This document shows positions 56,845-64,000 of a stretch of 64,000 nucleotides of DNA, one piece after another. Each line of letters begins with the position of its first letter. Position 1 is the first letter of the stretch. The notes under the pieces were generated by a model. That model worked only from the letters and a program-made list of their open reading frames with translations, did no database searches and was not told where the DNA came from. A program made the position numbers and the translations under genes. The stretch comes from Methanospirillum stamsii (GTDB lineage: Archaea > Halobacteriota > Methanomicrobia > Methanomicrobiales > Methanospirillaceae), in the NCBI RefSeq assembly GCF_003173335.1, contig NZ_QGMZ01000029.1:1-64000 (forward strand). The letters are read 5' to 3'.

Positions 56845-58142
56845 TATACTCCCTCCTGTTCAAAGGCATATGCAGTGTCAATCACCCGTTCATCATCAAA
56901 GTACTTCCCGATAATCTGCAGACCAACAGGCATTCCATCAACCCTGCCACAGGGGACAGAAATTGCAGGAACTCCGGCCAGGTTTGCCGGAACGGTCAGA
57001 ATATCAGAGAGGTACATCTGGAGCGGATCGCTTTTCTCACCAAGTCTGAATGCGATATCCGGCATGGTAGGCCCAGCAATGACATCGACATCCTTGAGTA
57101 TCCTCTCAAAGTCATCCCTGACCATCTGCCTTGCAGTCTGGGCCTTCTGATAATATCTCCCAAAATAACCGGCAGCAAGAGAGAATGTTCCAAGAATAAT
57201 ACGGCGACGGACTTCTTTACCAAATCCTTCCTTTCTTTGTTCGGAATATGCCTCGTGCCAGCTCTTCGGACTGTCCAGTCCCGGACCATATCTTACCCCG
57301 TCAAACCTGGCAAGATTACTGGAAGCCTCACTGGTACAGGTAACATAATAGGCTGAAAGGGCATATTTCATCGAAGGCATCGTGCAGGGTTTTGTTTCAG
57401 CCCCAAGCGATTCAAGAGTTGAAATAGCCTCCCTGACCACTTCAGCAACCTGTGGGTTTACTCCTTCTCCAAAGAACTCTTCCGGAACACCAATCTTAAG
57501 ACCGTCAATCTTTTTTAATGGTTCATGAGAATAGGGTCTGTCAACCGAGGTCGCATCACGGGGGTCAGGTCCGGCAATGACAGAGAAAAGTTTGGAAAGA
57601 CTGCTGACATCCCGGGCCATCGGGCCTATCTGTTCAAGCGAATTGGCATAGGCAATAAGTCCGAATCGTGATACCCGCCCATAGGTCGGTTTCAGCCCTA
57701 CAATACCACAAAAGGCAGCAGGGCACCGGATTGAACCACCGGTATCCGAGCCGATAGCAAGGTCGCAAAGACCTGCTCCAACTGCTGCAGCAGATCCTCC
57801 TGATGAGCCGCCAGGTACACGATTTTTATCCAGAGGGTTGAGGGTTGGGCCAAACGCACTGTTTTCAGTGGTTGTCCCCATACCAAACTCATCCATGTTG
57901 GTCTTTCCGACTATTGCTGCTCCGGCATCTTTGAGAAGAGTCACAACATGAGCATCATAAGGGGGAATGTACCCCTTCAGTATTTTCGACGCACAGGTTG
58001 TCTCAATTCCCTTTGTGGTAATATTGTCTTTTACCGCAACAGTAACTCCGGAAAGCGGACCTTCTCCATAGGTCACTTCCGGGATGGTGGTTAAAAAGGC
58101 ATGGACCGAATCATCCGGGTTAAAGGAAAGGGTCTTTGCCAT
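56844..58142 (-). CDS. gatA: Amidotransferase subunit A (glutaminase)
   Basis: The glutaminase subunit that supplies ammonia to GatB, 432 residues. It has the amidase Ser-cisSer-Lys triad: K38 in VAVKDN, Ser at 113/114 in PGGSSGGSAA and S137 in DTGGSIR. It starts one base after gatC and overlaps gatB. Its length is slightly below the bacterial norm, as is common in archaea. Confidence 0.97.
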   Translation of the reverse strand: MAKTLSFNPDDSVHAFLTTIPEVTYGEGPLSGVTVAVKDNITTKGIETTCASKILKGYIPPYDAHVVTLLKDAGAAIVGKTNMDEFGMGTTTENSAFGPTLNPLDKNRVPGGSSGGSAAAVGAGLCDLAIGSDTGGSIRCPAAFCGIVGLKPTYGRVSRFGLIAYANSLEQIGPMARDVSSLSKLFSVIAGPDPRDATSVDRPYSHEPLKKIDGLKIGVPEEFFGEGVNPQVAEVVREAISTLESLGAETKPCTMPSMKYALSAYYVTCTSEASSNLARFDGVRYGPGLDSPKSWHEAYSEQRKEGFGKEVRRRIILGTFSLAAGYFGRYYQKAQTARQMVRDDFERILKDVDVIAGPTMPDIAFRLGEKSDPLQMYLSDILTVPANLAGVPAISVPCGRVDGMPVGLQIIGKYFDDERVIDTAYAFEQEGV

Positions 58143-58143
58143 C

Positions 58144-58413
58144 TTACATCACCCGTGGGGCTTTAAAGAATCCCTTTTCAGTCTGTCCTGCATTTTGCAG
58201 TGATTCTTCCTGGGAGAGTGAGGGGGTTACCTCATCTTCCCGGAGTATATTATATCGCTCGCGGATGAGCTGCTTGCTTTGATCAAGGGTATCAAGGATC
58301 TCAAAATATTCTAAAACACCCGAACATTGCCGGGTAAATTCGGTAATTTCTGAATCATCAATGCCGACATCAGCGAGTTTAGCGACTTTTCTGACGTCTT
58401 CTGCGGTAACCAT
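58144..58413 (-). CDS. gatC: Amidotransferase subunit C
   Basis: An 89-residue stabilising subunit of GatCAB. It has the N-terminal VRKVAKLADVGI helix and the C-terminal R-x-D-E/PS region that wraps around GatA. It is the head of gatCAB, 7 bases after the Asn-synthetase-like gene on the same strand. Confidence 0.93.
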   Translation of the reverse strand: MVTAEDVRKVAKLADVGIDDSEITEFTRQCSGVLEYFEILDTLDQSKQLIRERYNILREDEVTPSLSQEESLQNAGQTEKGFFKAPRVM

Positions 58414-58420
58414 TGTAAAC

Positions 58421-59410
58421 TTACGTCCTCCTGAGATGAATTAAGAAATCTGAAACTGAGCTGTGATAACCATTCTGCCGGGCAATCCGTTTTATTTCTT
58501 TCCAGATCCCGGTCCCATACTGCATCGCTTTCTTCTCGTAATTTGCAAATGATTCGGGGAGATACAGCAGGGCCACATCCCGGAGGGGTTTTTTTCTCAC
58601 ACCATCACGGACCCGGTCAGATGCCGGGATTGTATGTGCAGCGCATACAACCCTGATATCAAGATATGGCATAGAGAGGTACGTCCCCATGAGTCCGGCT
58701 ACACCCTGGTCCCGTCTTCCCTGGTGCTTTAGAGAAGCAAAATCCTTTAAAAATAACTCCTCCAGCTTATCCGGAGCTGTCTCAAGGTACCGGGCATACC
58801 CACCGAATACTTCGTCTGCTCCCTGACCGGTAAGGATTCGTTCATATCCAAGGTCATGTGCAGTCTGTGCAACAAAATACAGGGTTGTACCGATAGCCAG
58901 ATCCACCGGATTTGGTTCCTCAAGATTTTTGGCAACGACCGATATCGCATCTTCTATCTCCGGAACTGTGATCGTCCGGATATGTAAGGGAAGATTTGTA
59001 TATTTTGCAACAGCCTGTGCCTGCCTGATATCATGACATCCTTCCATTCCGACAACCAGACATGGACGCTTTGCAAGAACGGCGACCAATGCAGAATCAA
59101 CCCCGCCGGATAACGCAGTAATCCCAGAATCTGATCGAAGGTCCACTGATGTTTTGATTGCATCAGCCAGTGAAAGAGAACCACATGCCGGACTCACGGT
59201 CCCTGTTTCCCGGTTATCACAGAGAATCACTCCGGCCGGACAGTCCCCCTGAATAATACCATAGTGATCCCGTGCTTTACAGGAATCATATTCCAAATAA
59301 AATTCTCCCCCAAGGCGGGTGACAACAGCAGGGTCCTGCCGGATAAAATCAGATAATTCTTCTTTGGTAAGTTTTTTTCCGTCCAGTTCAACCCAACCAT
59401 TCAGTTGCAT
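58421..59410 (-). CDS. Asparagine synthetase-like protein with decayed glutaminase domain
   Basis: A 329-residue member of the asparagine-synthetase superfamily. The ATP-binding PP-loop SGGVDS is at about 100-105 and a synthase-type GADEVFGGY at about 198-206. The first 80 residues keep only the end of a class II glutaminase domain (LGGEFYLEYD, then ARDHYGI); the N-terminal catalytic Cys is missing. It would therefore have to use free ammonia, get it from another subunit, or adenylate a different substrate. It is upstream of gatC by 7 bases, so the function may be tied to amide transfer. Confidence 0.8.
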   Translation of the reverse strand: MQLNGWVELDGKKLTKEELSDFIRQDPAVVTRLGGEFYLEYDSCKARDHYGIIQGDCPAGVILCDNRETGTVSPACGSLSLADAIKTSVDLRSDSGITALSGGVDSALVAVLAKRPCLVVGMEGCHDIRQAQAVAKYTNLPLHIRTITVPEIEDAISVVAKNLEEPNPVDLAIGTTLYFVAQTAHDLGYERILTGQGADEVFGGYARYLETAPDKLEELFLKDFASLKHQGRRDQGVAGLMGTYLSMPYLDIRVVCAAHTIPASDRVRDGVRKKPLRDVALLYLPESFANYEKKAMQYGTGIWKEIKRIARQNGYHSSVSDFLIHLRRT

Positions 59411-59535
59411 ATTCTTCTAATCAGGTGACATATCAGAATTATATATAACCATCCGAACTCTTCTTCCACCGTCCCCGGAAAAGAGACAGTCTATTTAGAT
59501 GGAAGTTGTAGTACCTCCGGATAAAGGTGTGTGAT

Positions 59536-60588
59536 ATGATCGGGGGCATCATCAAAGCAAGTGGAATTACCGTAATTATTTGTATTTTTATCAGCTGCAG
59601 CGTGGTTTCAGATCTGCCACCCGGGTTTTGTCTTCCCGCAAATGACACAGTAGCCCTTGGAGTATTTGCTCCGTCAGGATCTCCATCCGGAGAGGAACAG
59701 ATAGTTATTGATGAAATCTCGGCCTTTCGTGAATCAACAGGTAAAAATCCTGCTATCGTTGTTTTTTCTGATGAATGGATGAACGATAAAAAATTCCCTC
59801 TTGCCGGAGTCACCACCATCAGAAGTGAAGGAAAAGTTCCGTATGTCAGGCTGATGATGCGCAGCACTGATAAACCATACCAGCAGGAACCCCTGTATAC
59901 TCTGAATAACATCATCCTTGGTAAATTCGACGGAGAACTCCGTGCATGGGCACGTGAGGCCCGGGCATTTGGATCTCCGGTTCTCATAGAATATGGAACA
60001 GAGGTAAACCAATGGAGCTATCCCTGGAACGGATACTGGAACGGCTATGTAAGCGGTCAGGAGATGTTCAAGGAAGCCTTCCGGCACATTAAAACTCTCA
60101 TGGAAGAAGAAGGAGCGTCAAATCTTATCTGGGCATACCACCTGAATGCTGAAAGCCTGCCTGATGAAATTTGGAATAACATGACCTCCTATTATCCGGG
60201 TGATGAATACTGCGATATCATCACGGTTTCACTCTATGGTTCAAAAAAGCCTTTTGAAACGGGAGAAAAGGACTTTACCGTGATGATGAATTCGGTAAAC
60301 AATAACCTTGCTTTAAATTCCATTCATAAACCAATTCTCGTCATCACCGGAACCGACATCAGAAACATGGTGGTAAACCCGGCATCATGGGTCGAAAAAG
60401 CAGTTACCTCACTTTCAGACAATGCCTGGCCTGATGTAAAGGGACTTATCTGGTATAATGCAGCCTGGAAAAATGATAACAACCCTCTTCATGACTCATC
60501 AATGAGGCTACAGGATAACTCCGCTGTTGGTGATGCATTTAAGTCAGTCCTTCAAAAAATCAATGTAAAAGAACAACTCTCCTGTTAA
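59536..60588 (+). CDS. Secreted GH26-like protein, probably lacking the catalytic nucleophile
   Basis: A 350-residue exported protein with an N-terminal hydrophobic segment (about 3-23) and C21, so it may be a lipoprotein. The fold resembles glycoside hydrolase family 26 (mannanase-like): IEYGTEVNQW with the presumed acid/base E156, followed by a WNGYWNG element. The strand that should carry the nucleophilic Glu (KP-(I/L)-x-(I/V)-x-E-x-G) reads KPILVITGTD with no Glu. It may be an inactive, binding-only form. ATG 59536 has AGGTG 6 bases upstream and is preferred to the GTG at 59527. Confidence 0.68.
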   Translation: MIGGIIKASGITVIICIFISCSVVSDLPPGFCLPANDTVALGVFAPSGSPSGEEQIVIDEISAFRESTGKNPAIVVFSDEWMNDKKFPLAGVTTIRSEGKVPYVRLMMRSTDKPYQQEPLYTLNNIILGKFDGELRAWAREARAFGSPVLIEYGTEVNQWSYPWNGYWNGYVSGQEMFKEAFRHIKTLMEEEGASNLIWAYHLNAESLPDEIWNNMTSYYPGDEYCDIITVSLYGSKKPFETGEKDFTVMMNSVNNNLALNSIHKPILVITGTDIRNMVVNPASWVEKAVTSLSDNAWPDVKGLIWYNAAWKNDNNPLHDSSMRLQDNSAVGDAFKSVLQKINVKEQLSC

Positions 60589-60596
60589 TTTTTTTC

Positions 60597-61091
60597 ATGA
60601 CATCATCTTATTCGGGACTCTCACCTCTTATCTCTCCGGCCTCTCGAGTTCTTATCCTGGGCAGTTATCCATCCATCATATCACTTAAAACCGGCCAGTA
60701 TTACGCAAATCCCCGGAACATGTTTTGGGATATCATCGAAGACATCCTGGGGATTTCAAAAAACCTTTCATATAAGGATCGGATTTCGTCCCTGATGGAA
60801 GAAAAGGTAGGACTGTGGGATGTATATGCTAACTGCAACAGACCTACCAGTTCAGATGCGAAAATTACCGAACCAGTACCAAATGATATCAAGGGTCTTC
60901 TTGCATCTCATCATCATATAAAAACCATATTTCTGAACGGCCGGGAAGCTGAAAAGGGATTTCTCCGGTTTTTCCCGGACTTAGAAATACCCTGTCGGTA
61001 CCTACCCTCATCAAGTCCGGCTCATGCAATACCCCTAAAAGAAAAAGTAAAAAGATGGATGGATATTAATCAGGCTTTGAGTGAGCCCTAA
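60597..61091 (+). CDS. DNA-deoxyinosine glycosylase (uracil-DNA glycosylase superfamily)
   Basis: A 164-residue base-excision repair enzyme removing hypoxanthine (deaminated adenine) from DNA. It shows the UDG-superfamily ILGSYPS motif near the N-terminus, YYANPRNMFW and the C-terminal SSSPAHA loop, the pattern of family-6 (HDG) glycosylases. It lies 8 bases after the GH26-like gene and may be co-transcribed with it. A deoxyuridine target is the main alternative. Confidence 0.82.
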   Translation: MTSSYSGLSPLISPASRVLILGSYPSIISLKTGQYYANPRNMFWDIIEDILGISKNLSYKDRISSLMEEKVGLWDVYANCNRPTSSDAKITEPVPNDIKGLLASHHHIKTIFLNGREAEKGFLRFFPDLEIPCRYLPSSSPAHAIPLKEKVKRWMDINQALSEP

Positions 61092-61133
61092 AACATCCTT
61101 AAACTCTCCATCTTTCCATATTATCAATTTTTT

Positions 61134-61781
61134 TTATGCTCCAATACTTGCAAGACTGCAGGATTCGGTAACAAACACCCAGTATGAACGGGTCGGAAGT
61201 AGCATTCGGGAATCTGCCTGATCATTTGAACCACCGTTCACAATGGTTATTTCAAACTGCTGACTTACCGGATCCCACCCAATCACTTCAGTCCATGAAC
61301 TCCGGATTGAAAGCAGTGAATCACGGGCTGATGCCGGAGTATTTCCGGTAAACCCAAACATGTTCCACCCGGAGATCATATCTTTTACCGGTGGAACCTG
61401 GAGTGGATCATCTGAAAACCGTAATGGAACAGTGAAGGGAGCGGTTGTATAGACCCAGTATCCTTCAAGCGGAAGAACTTTATCTTCGGCAGTCAGGTCT
61501 TTCCAGCCACCATTTTCCTGATTAAATGTCCAGATACTGTGTCCTGCAGAATCAATGCCACTAAATATCACTGCAGTATTGGATGAATCATCAAGCCTTC
61601 GGGGAACAGACACAAAATTCCATCCCTGAACAAGTTCAATTGAGCCCGCGTAGAAATCATTCGTCACTTCCGGAGTAATTGAAGAGTTTTCCTGCCATTC
61701 TTCACCGGATACAATTCCAAATCCAATAAAAACCAAAAAAAAGGCGATACAATATACCGATATTCTATTCATCTGGTCCAT
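61134..61781 (-). CDS. Secreted protein with two GWN repeats
   Basis: A 215-residue exported protein with a signal peptide (about 1-25). Two similar units of about 80 residues follow: LVQGWNFVSVPRRL with a later EGYWVYTT, and MISGWNMFGFTG with a later RSYWVFVTE. Such units occur in methanogen surface proteins, often attached to larger domains; here they stand alone. The function is unknown. ATG 61781 or the ATG three codons on may be the start. It is convergent with the deoxyinosine glycosylase and divergent from the 8-oxoguanine glycosylase gene. Confidence 0.65.
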   Translation of the reverse strand: MDQMNRISVYCIAFFLVFIGFGIVSGEEWQENSSITPEVTNDFYAGSIELVQGWNFVSVPRRLDDSSNTAVIFSGIDSAGHSIWTFNQENGGWKDLTAEDKVLPLEGYWVYTTAPFTVPLRFSDDPLQVPPVKDMISGWNMFGFTGNTPASARDSLLSIRSSWTEVIGWDPVSQQFEITIVNGGSNDQADSRMLLPTRSYWVFVTESCSLASIGA

Positions 61782-61878
61782 TCCTCATTATCTGTTTAAA
61801 GCATTTCTGTGTACCATTATTTCATTCTGTCGTCATGAAAAGGATATTCCCATCCTGAAAACCAATAGATGCATACTT

Positions 61879-62766
61879 GTGAAAACACTTACCCTCTCTG
61901 AAAAAGAACTTCCTTTCGACCTTGATCTGACATTTTCCTGTGGTCAGATATTTGGATGGAAAAAGTCAGGAAATATATGGAAGGGAGTTCATAACGGCAG
62001 GATAATCACAATCCGCCAGGATAACCGGACCATCAGGTATTCCGGATGTGATAAAAAAGTATTATATCATTTTTTGGGTCTGAAAGATAATATCCCGGAA
62101 ATATACCAGTCCATATGCACCCATATTGCAAAATTTACTCATGAAAAACAGGACTTATTTTTTTTGGAGCGGTTTTTGTTATCCAAAGGTATCCGGATTC
62201 TCCGGCAGGACCCCTGGGAATGCCTGTTTAGTTTTATCTGTTCATCCAACTCTAACGTCAGAACAATAGGAAAAAGAATCGGTCTTCTCATGGAGAATTA
62301 TGGGACATGCTGCTCAATCGGAGAGAATCTCTTTCCAGAACCATTAGCAATGGGAGCCATCGACGAAGAATCCTTACGTAAATGCCTCACCGGGTATCGT
62401 GCCCCCTACCTGATGGGAACCGCAGAATACATCATCACTCATCCGGACTTTTTTTTGAAAATTTCAAGTCTCTCATATCCGGATGCAAAAAAAGAACTCA
62501 TGATTCTCCCCGGAGTGGGGCCGAAGGTTGCTGACTGTGTGCTCTTGTTTGGATTCGAACGCATGGAAGCAGTTCCGGTTGACATCAGAATCCGGAAAAT
62601 AATCACCGCACAATACCAGGATATCATCCCGGGTGAGAAGGGAACAAAGACACTATCGTATGATACCATCGCCGACTTCTGCAGGTCATATTTTGGACCA
62701 TATGCAGGATATGCCCAGCAGTACCTGTTTGCAACCCGTGATGTCAGGCAGGAATTATCTGTGTAG
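61879..62766 (+). CDS. ogg: 8-oxoguanine DNA glycosylase (OGG1-like, HhH-GPD)
   Basis: A 295-residue base-excision repair enzyme. The N-terminal domain contains FSCGQIFGW, and the HhH-GPD core has LPGVGPKVADC with catalytic K216 and AVPVD with D235. The domain plan matches OGG1 of Eukarya and several archaea. The start is GTG 61879, with no better in-frame start; the ribosome-binding site is weak. It removes 8-oxoguanine and is a bifunctional glycosylase/lyase by family. It ends convergent with the phosphate transporter. Confidence 0.9.
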   Translation: MKTLTLSEKELPFDLDLTFSCGQIFGWKKSGNIWKGVHNGRIITIRQDNRTIRYSGCDKKVLYHFLGLKDNIPEIYQSICTHIAKFTHEKQDLFFLERFLLSKGIRILRQDPWECLFSFICSSNSNVRTIGKRIGLLMENYGTCCSIGENLFPEPLAMGAIDEESLRKCLTGYRAPYLMGTAEYIITHPDFFLKISSLSYPDAKKELMILPGVGPKVADCVLLFGFERMEAVPVDIRIRKIITAQYQDIIPGEKGTKTLSYDTIADFCRSYFGPYAGYAQQYLFATRDVRQELSV

Positions 62767-62776
62767 TCAACCGGGT

Positions 62777-62783
62777 AAAAAAA
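62777..62783 (-). terminator. U-tract terminator of the phosphate transporter gene
   Basis: Seven A on the plus strand (seven U in the transcript) lie directly after the phosphate transporter stop codon. Confidence 0.4.
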
Positions 62784-63971
62784 TTAATGCCAGATCTGAA
62801 GAATTCCCATGAATACCACATACGCACAGGTAGCGGTAAGGGGGATAGTAATAATCCAGGCAGTAACAATCTGTCTCACAATTGACCATTGAACGGCAGA
62901 GTTCCCCTGTGTTGCCCCGACCCCCATAATACAGCCACTTATTGCATGGGTGCTTGATACCGGAACACCAAAGAAGGTCACAAAGAGGAGCACTAATCCT
63001 CCACCGGTCTCAGCACAAAATCCCTGGTACGGGCGCAGATGTGTGATACGTTTTGCCATTGTCTGGACTATCTTCCAGCCTCCGGTCAGGGTTCCAAGGG
63101 ATATTGCAGCACTGGATATCAGGATGACCCAGAGTGGAACGGTAAAATCAGAGAGTACTCCGGCAGTAACCAGCATCGCAGTAATTATACCCATTGCATG
63201 CTGTGCATCATTACTCCCATGACCGATGCTGTAAAAAGATGCAGAAACAATCTGAAGTTTGTTGAAAACCCGGTTCATTACTTGTTGATTCGCATTCCGG
63301 CAAAATCTGATGGTCAGACATCCTAAGAAGAAAGCTCCGGCAAATCCCAGGCAGGGAGAAATGACGATAAAAAGGATTATACCCAAAAGCCCGCTGATTG
63401 GAAGGATATGAAAAATAATAGAGACCGGAATTGAGAACACAAATCCAAAGAAGGCTCCGATACCCAGATAATTCCGGACATCAGGCTCCTCTTTTATCCG
63501 GGCAATCCCGGCAAGAAGAATTGCACCAACAAATGCCCCGATAATTCCGGCAAGTATTACTCCGCCAATAAGGGACAAGGACGGAAGAATTACCACCCCA
63601 ATCCCCCCATATGCAACTGCTGTCCCAATCAGTCCGCCCACCATGGCGTGAGTGGATGATATGGGAATCCCGATATATGCAGTAAAATAAATCCAGAACG
63701 AAGCAACAAGGATACCAACAATGATTACTTCAAGGGTGAGCCAGCCTGGTGCAATAATCCCTTTTCCAATTGTTTTTGCGATGGCCGTTGTAAAAAAGAG
63801 TGGCCCGACAAGATTAAAAAAAGCAGCCAGCCCCACAGCCTGCAAGGGAGTCAGGACACGGGTTGCAACTATCGTTGAGATTGAATTTGCAGCGTCATGA
63901 AGACCGTTTAAAAAATTAAATACAAGTGCAACTGCAATACCAAGGAGCAGGATTAGTTCCATACAGATCAC
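62784..63971 (-). CDS. Inorganic phosphate transporter, PiT family
   Basis: A 395-residue membrane transporter of the PiT family (low-affinity phosphate or sulfate symport). The inverted signature halves are present: N-terminal FNFLNGLHDAAN and C-terminal GHGSNDAQ, with (P-(I/V))-SSTHA in each half, and about ten membrane segments. The longest start is GTG 63971; ATG 63962 is an equally good choice, and no ribosome-binding site distinguishes them. The gene's promoter lies at or beyond the right edge, so its neighbours are unseen. Confidence 0.93.
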   Translation of the reverse strand: MICMELILLLGIAVALVFNFLNGLHDAANSISTIVATRVLTPLQAVGLAAFFNLVGPLFFTTAIAKTIGKGIIAPGWLTLEVIIVGILVASFWIYFTAYIGIPISSTHAMVGGLIGTAVAYGGIGVVILPSLSLIGGVILAGIIGAFVGAILLAGIARIKEEPDVRNYLGIGAFFGFVFSIPVSIIFHILPISGLLGIILFIVISPCLGFAGAFFLGCLTIRFCRNANQQVMNRVFNKLQIVSASFYSIGHGSNDAQHAMGIITAMLVTAGVLSDFTVPLWVILISSAAISLGTLTGGWKIVQTMAKRITHLRPYQGFCAETGGGLVLLFVTFFGVPVSSTHAISGCIMGVGATQGNSAVQWSIVRQIVTAWIITIPLTATCAYVVFMGILQIWH

Positions 63972-64000
63972 GAATGCCTGATACTGATATCAGAGAGAAC

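Noticed and set aside
56727-57356. 209-codon plus-strand open frame
   Set aside because: It is antisense to gatB and gatA, with codon pattern and composition of a shadow frame.
59439-59987. 182-codon minus-strand open frame
   Set aside because: It is antisense to the GH26-like gene, which has a ribosome-binding site, a signal sequence and a recognisable fold.
1-64000. CRISPR array, insertion sequence, prophage or rRNA
   Set aside because: I saw no regularly spaced repeats, transposase, integrase or phage structural genes, and no rRNA-like sequence.

Overview
The window is a gene-dense stretch of a methanogenic archaeon's chromosome. Archaeal markers include a group II chaperonin, geranylgeranylglyceryl phosphate synthase, MCM helicase, clamp-loader small subunit, membrane-bound LonB, Nob1, archaeal-type threonyl-tRNA synthetase and archaeal topoisomerase I. 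The PKD-repeat surface protein, secreted TPR protein, RHD(M)KN-type histidine kinases and REC-kinase proteins point to Methanomicrobiales, with Methanospirillum the best guess. The genus is inferred from style, not from a database match. There are two tRNA genes (Ser-CGA, Thr-CGT), no rRNA, no insertion sequence and no CRISPR array. No gene-free stretch exceeds about 250 bases.

Layout. 1-6.1 kb: a terminator, an amino acid permease and a 13-repeat PKD surface protein, then tRNA-Ser. 6.4-10.4 kb: a small coiled-coil protein, the thermosome, and a minus-strand set prs-nob1-gfcR. 10.5-17.3 kb: a plus-strand run lonB-tldD-tldE-aroD-MJ1316 domain-radical SAM, followed by a secreted Ig-like protein. 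18.2-24.6 kb: a copper ATPase divergent from a nitrilase-family hydrolase, a secreted Ig-like protein and mcm. 24.7-35.9 kb: a chemosensory operon on the minus strand, transcribed as cheW, cheR-TPR, cheW, MCP, cheA-REC, cheB, REC-kinase, REC-kinase. It is preceded by an overlapping rfcS and followed by mcm. 37-40.8 kb: a cytosolic and a secreted TPR protein. 41-41.9 kb: tRNA-Thr, a RelE-type toxin-antitoxin pair and a large inverted repeat. 41.9-48.5 kb: a Na+/H+ antiporter, an ABC-2 exporter and a two-gene aldehyde:ferredoxin oxidoreductase. 48.6-59.4 kb: a long minus-strand housekeeping block (thrS, dcd, tRNA/rRNA methyltransferase, GGGP synthase, topA, gatB, gatA, gatC, Asn synthetase-like). 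59.5-64 kb: a GH26-like secreted protein, two DNA-repair glycosylases, a secreted GWN-repeat protein and a phosphate transporter at the right edge.

The most notable item is the chemosensory operon. Its gene content matches the Wsp/alternative-cellular-function type known from Pseudomonas: CheA with a C-terminal receiver, CheR with TPRs, two CheW proteins, a membrane MCP and CheB. It lacks cheY, cheC, cheD and archaellum genes. Where Wsp has the GGDEF output WspR, this locus has two REC-histidine kinase proteins that share an unrecognised linker. This suggests a chemosensory array that feeds a phosphorelay rather than a motor. Other items worth attention are a GH26-like protein that seems to lack its nucleophile, an asparagine-synthetase-like enzyme with a decayed glutaminase domain beside gatCAB, a topoisomerase I with a long helix-hairpin-helix-like tail, a CopA with a C-terminal YHS domain, and a recurring pattern of U-tracts placed directly after stop codons.
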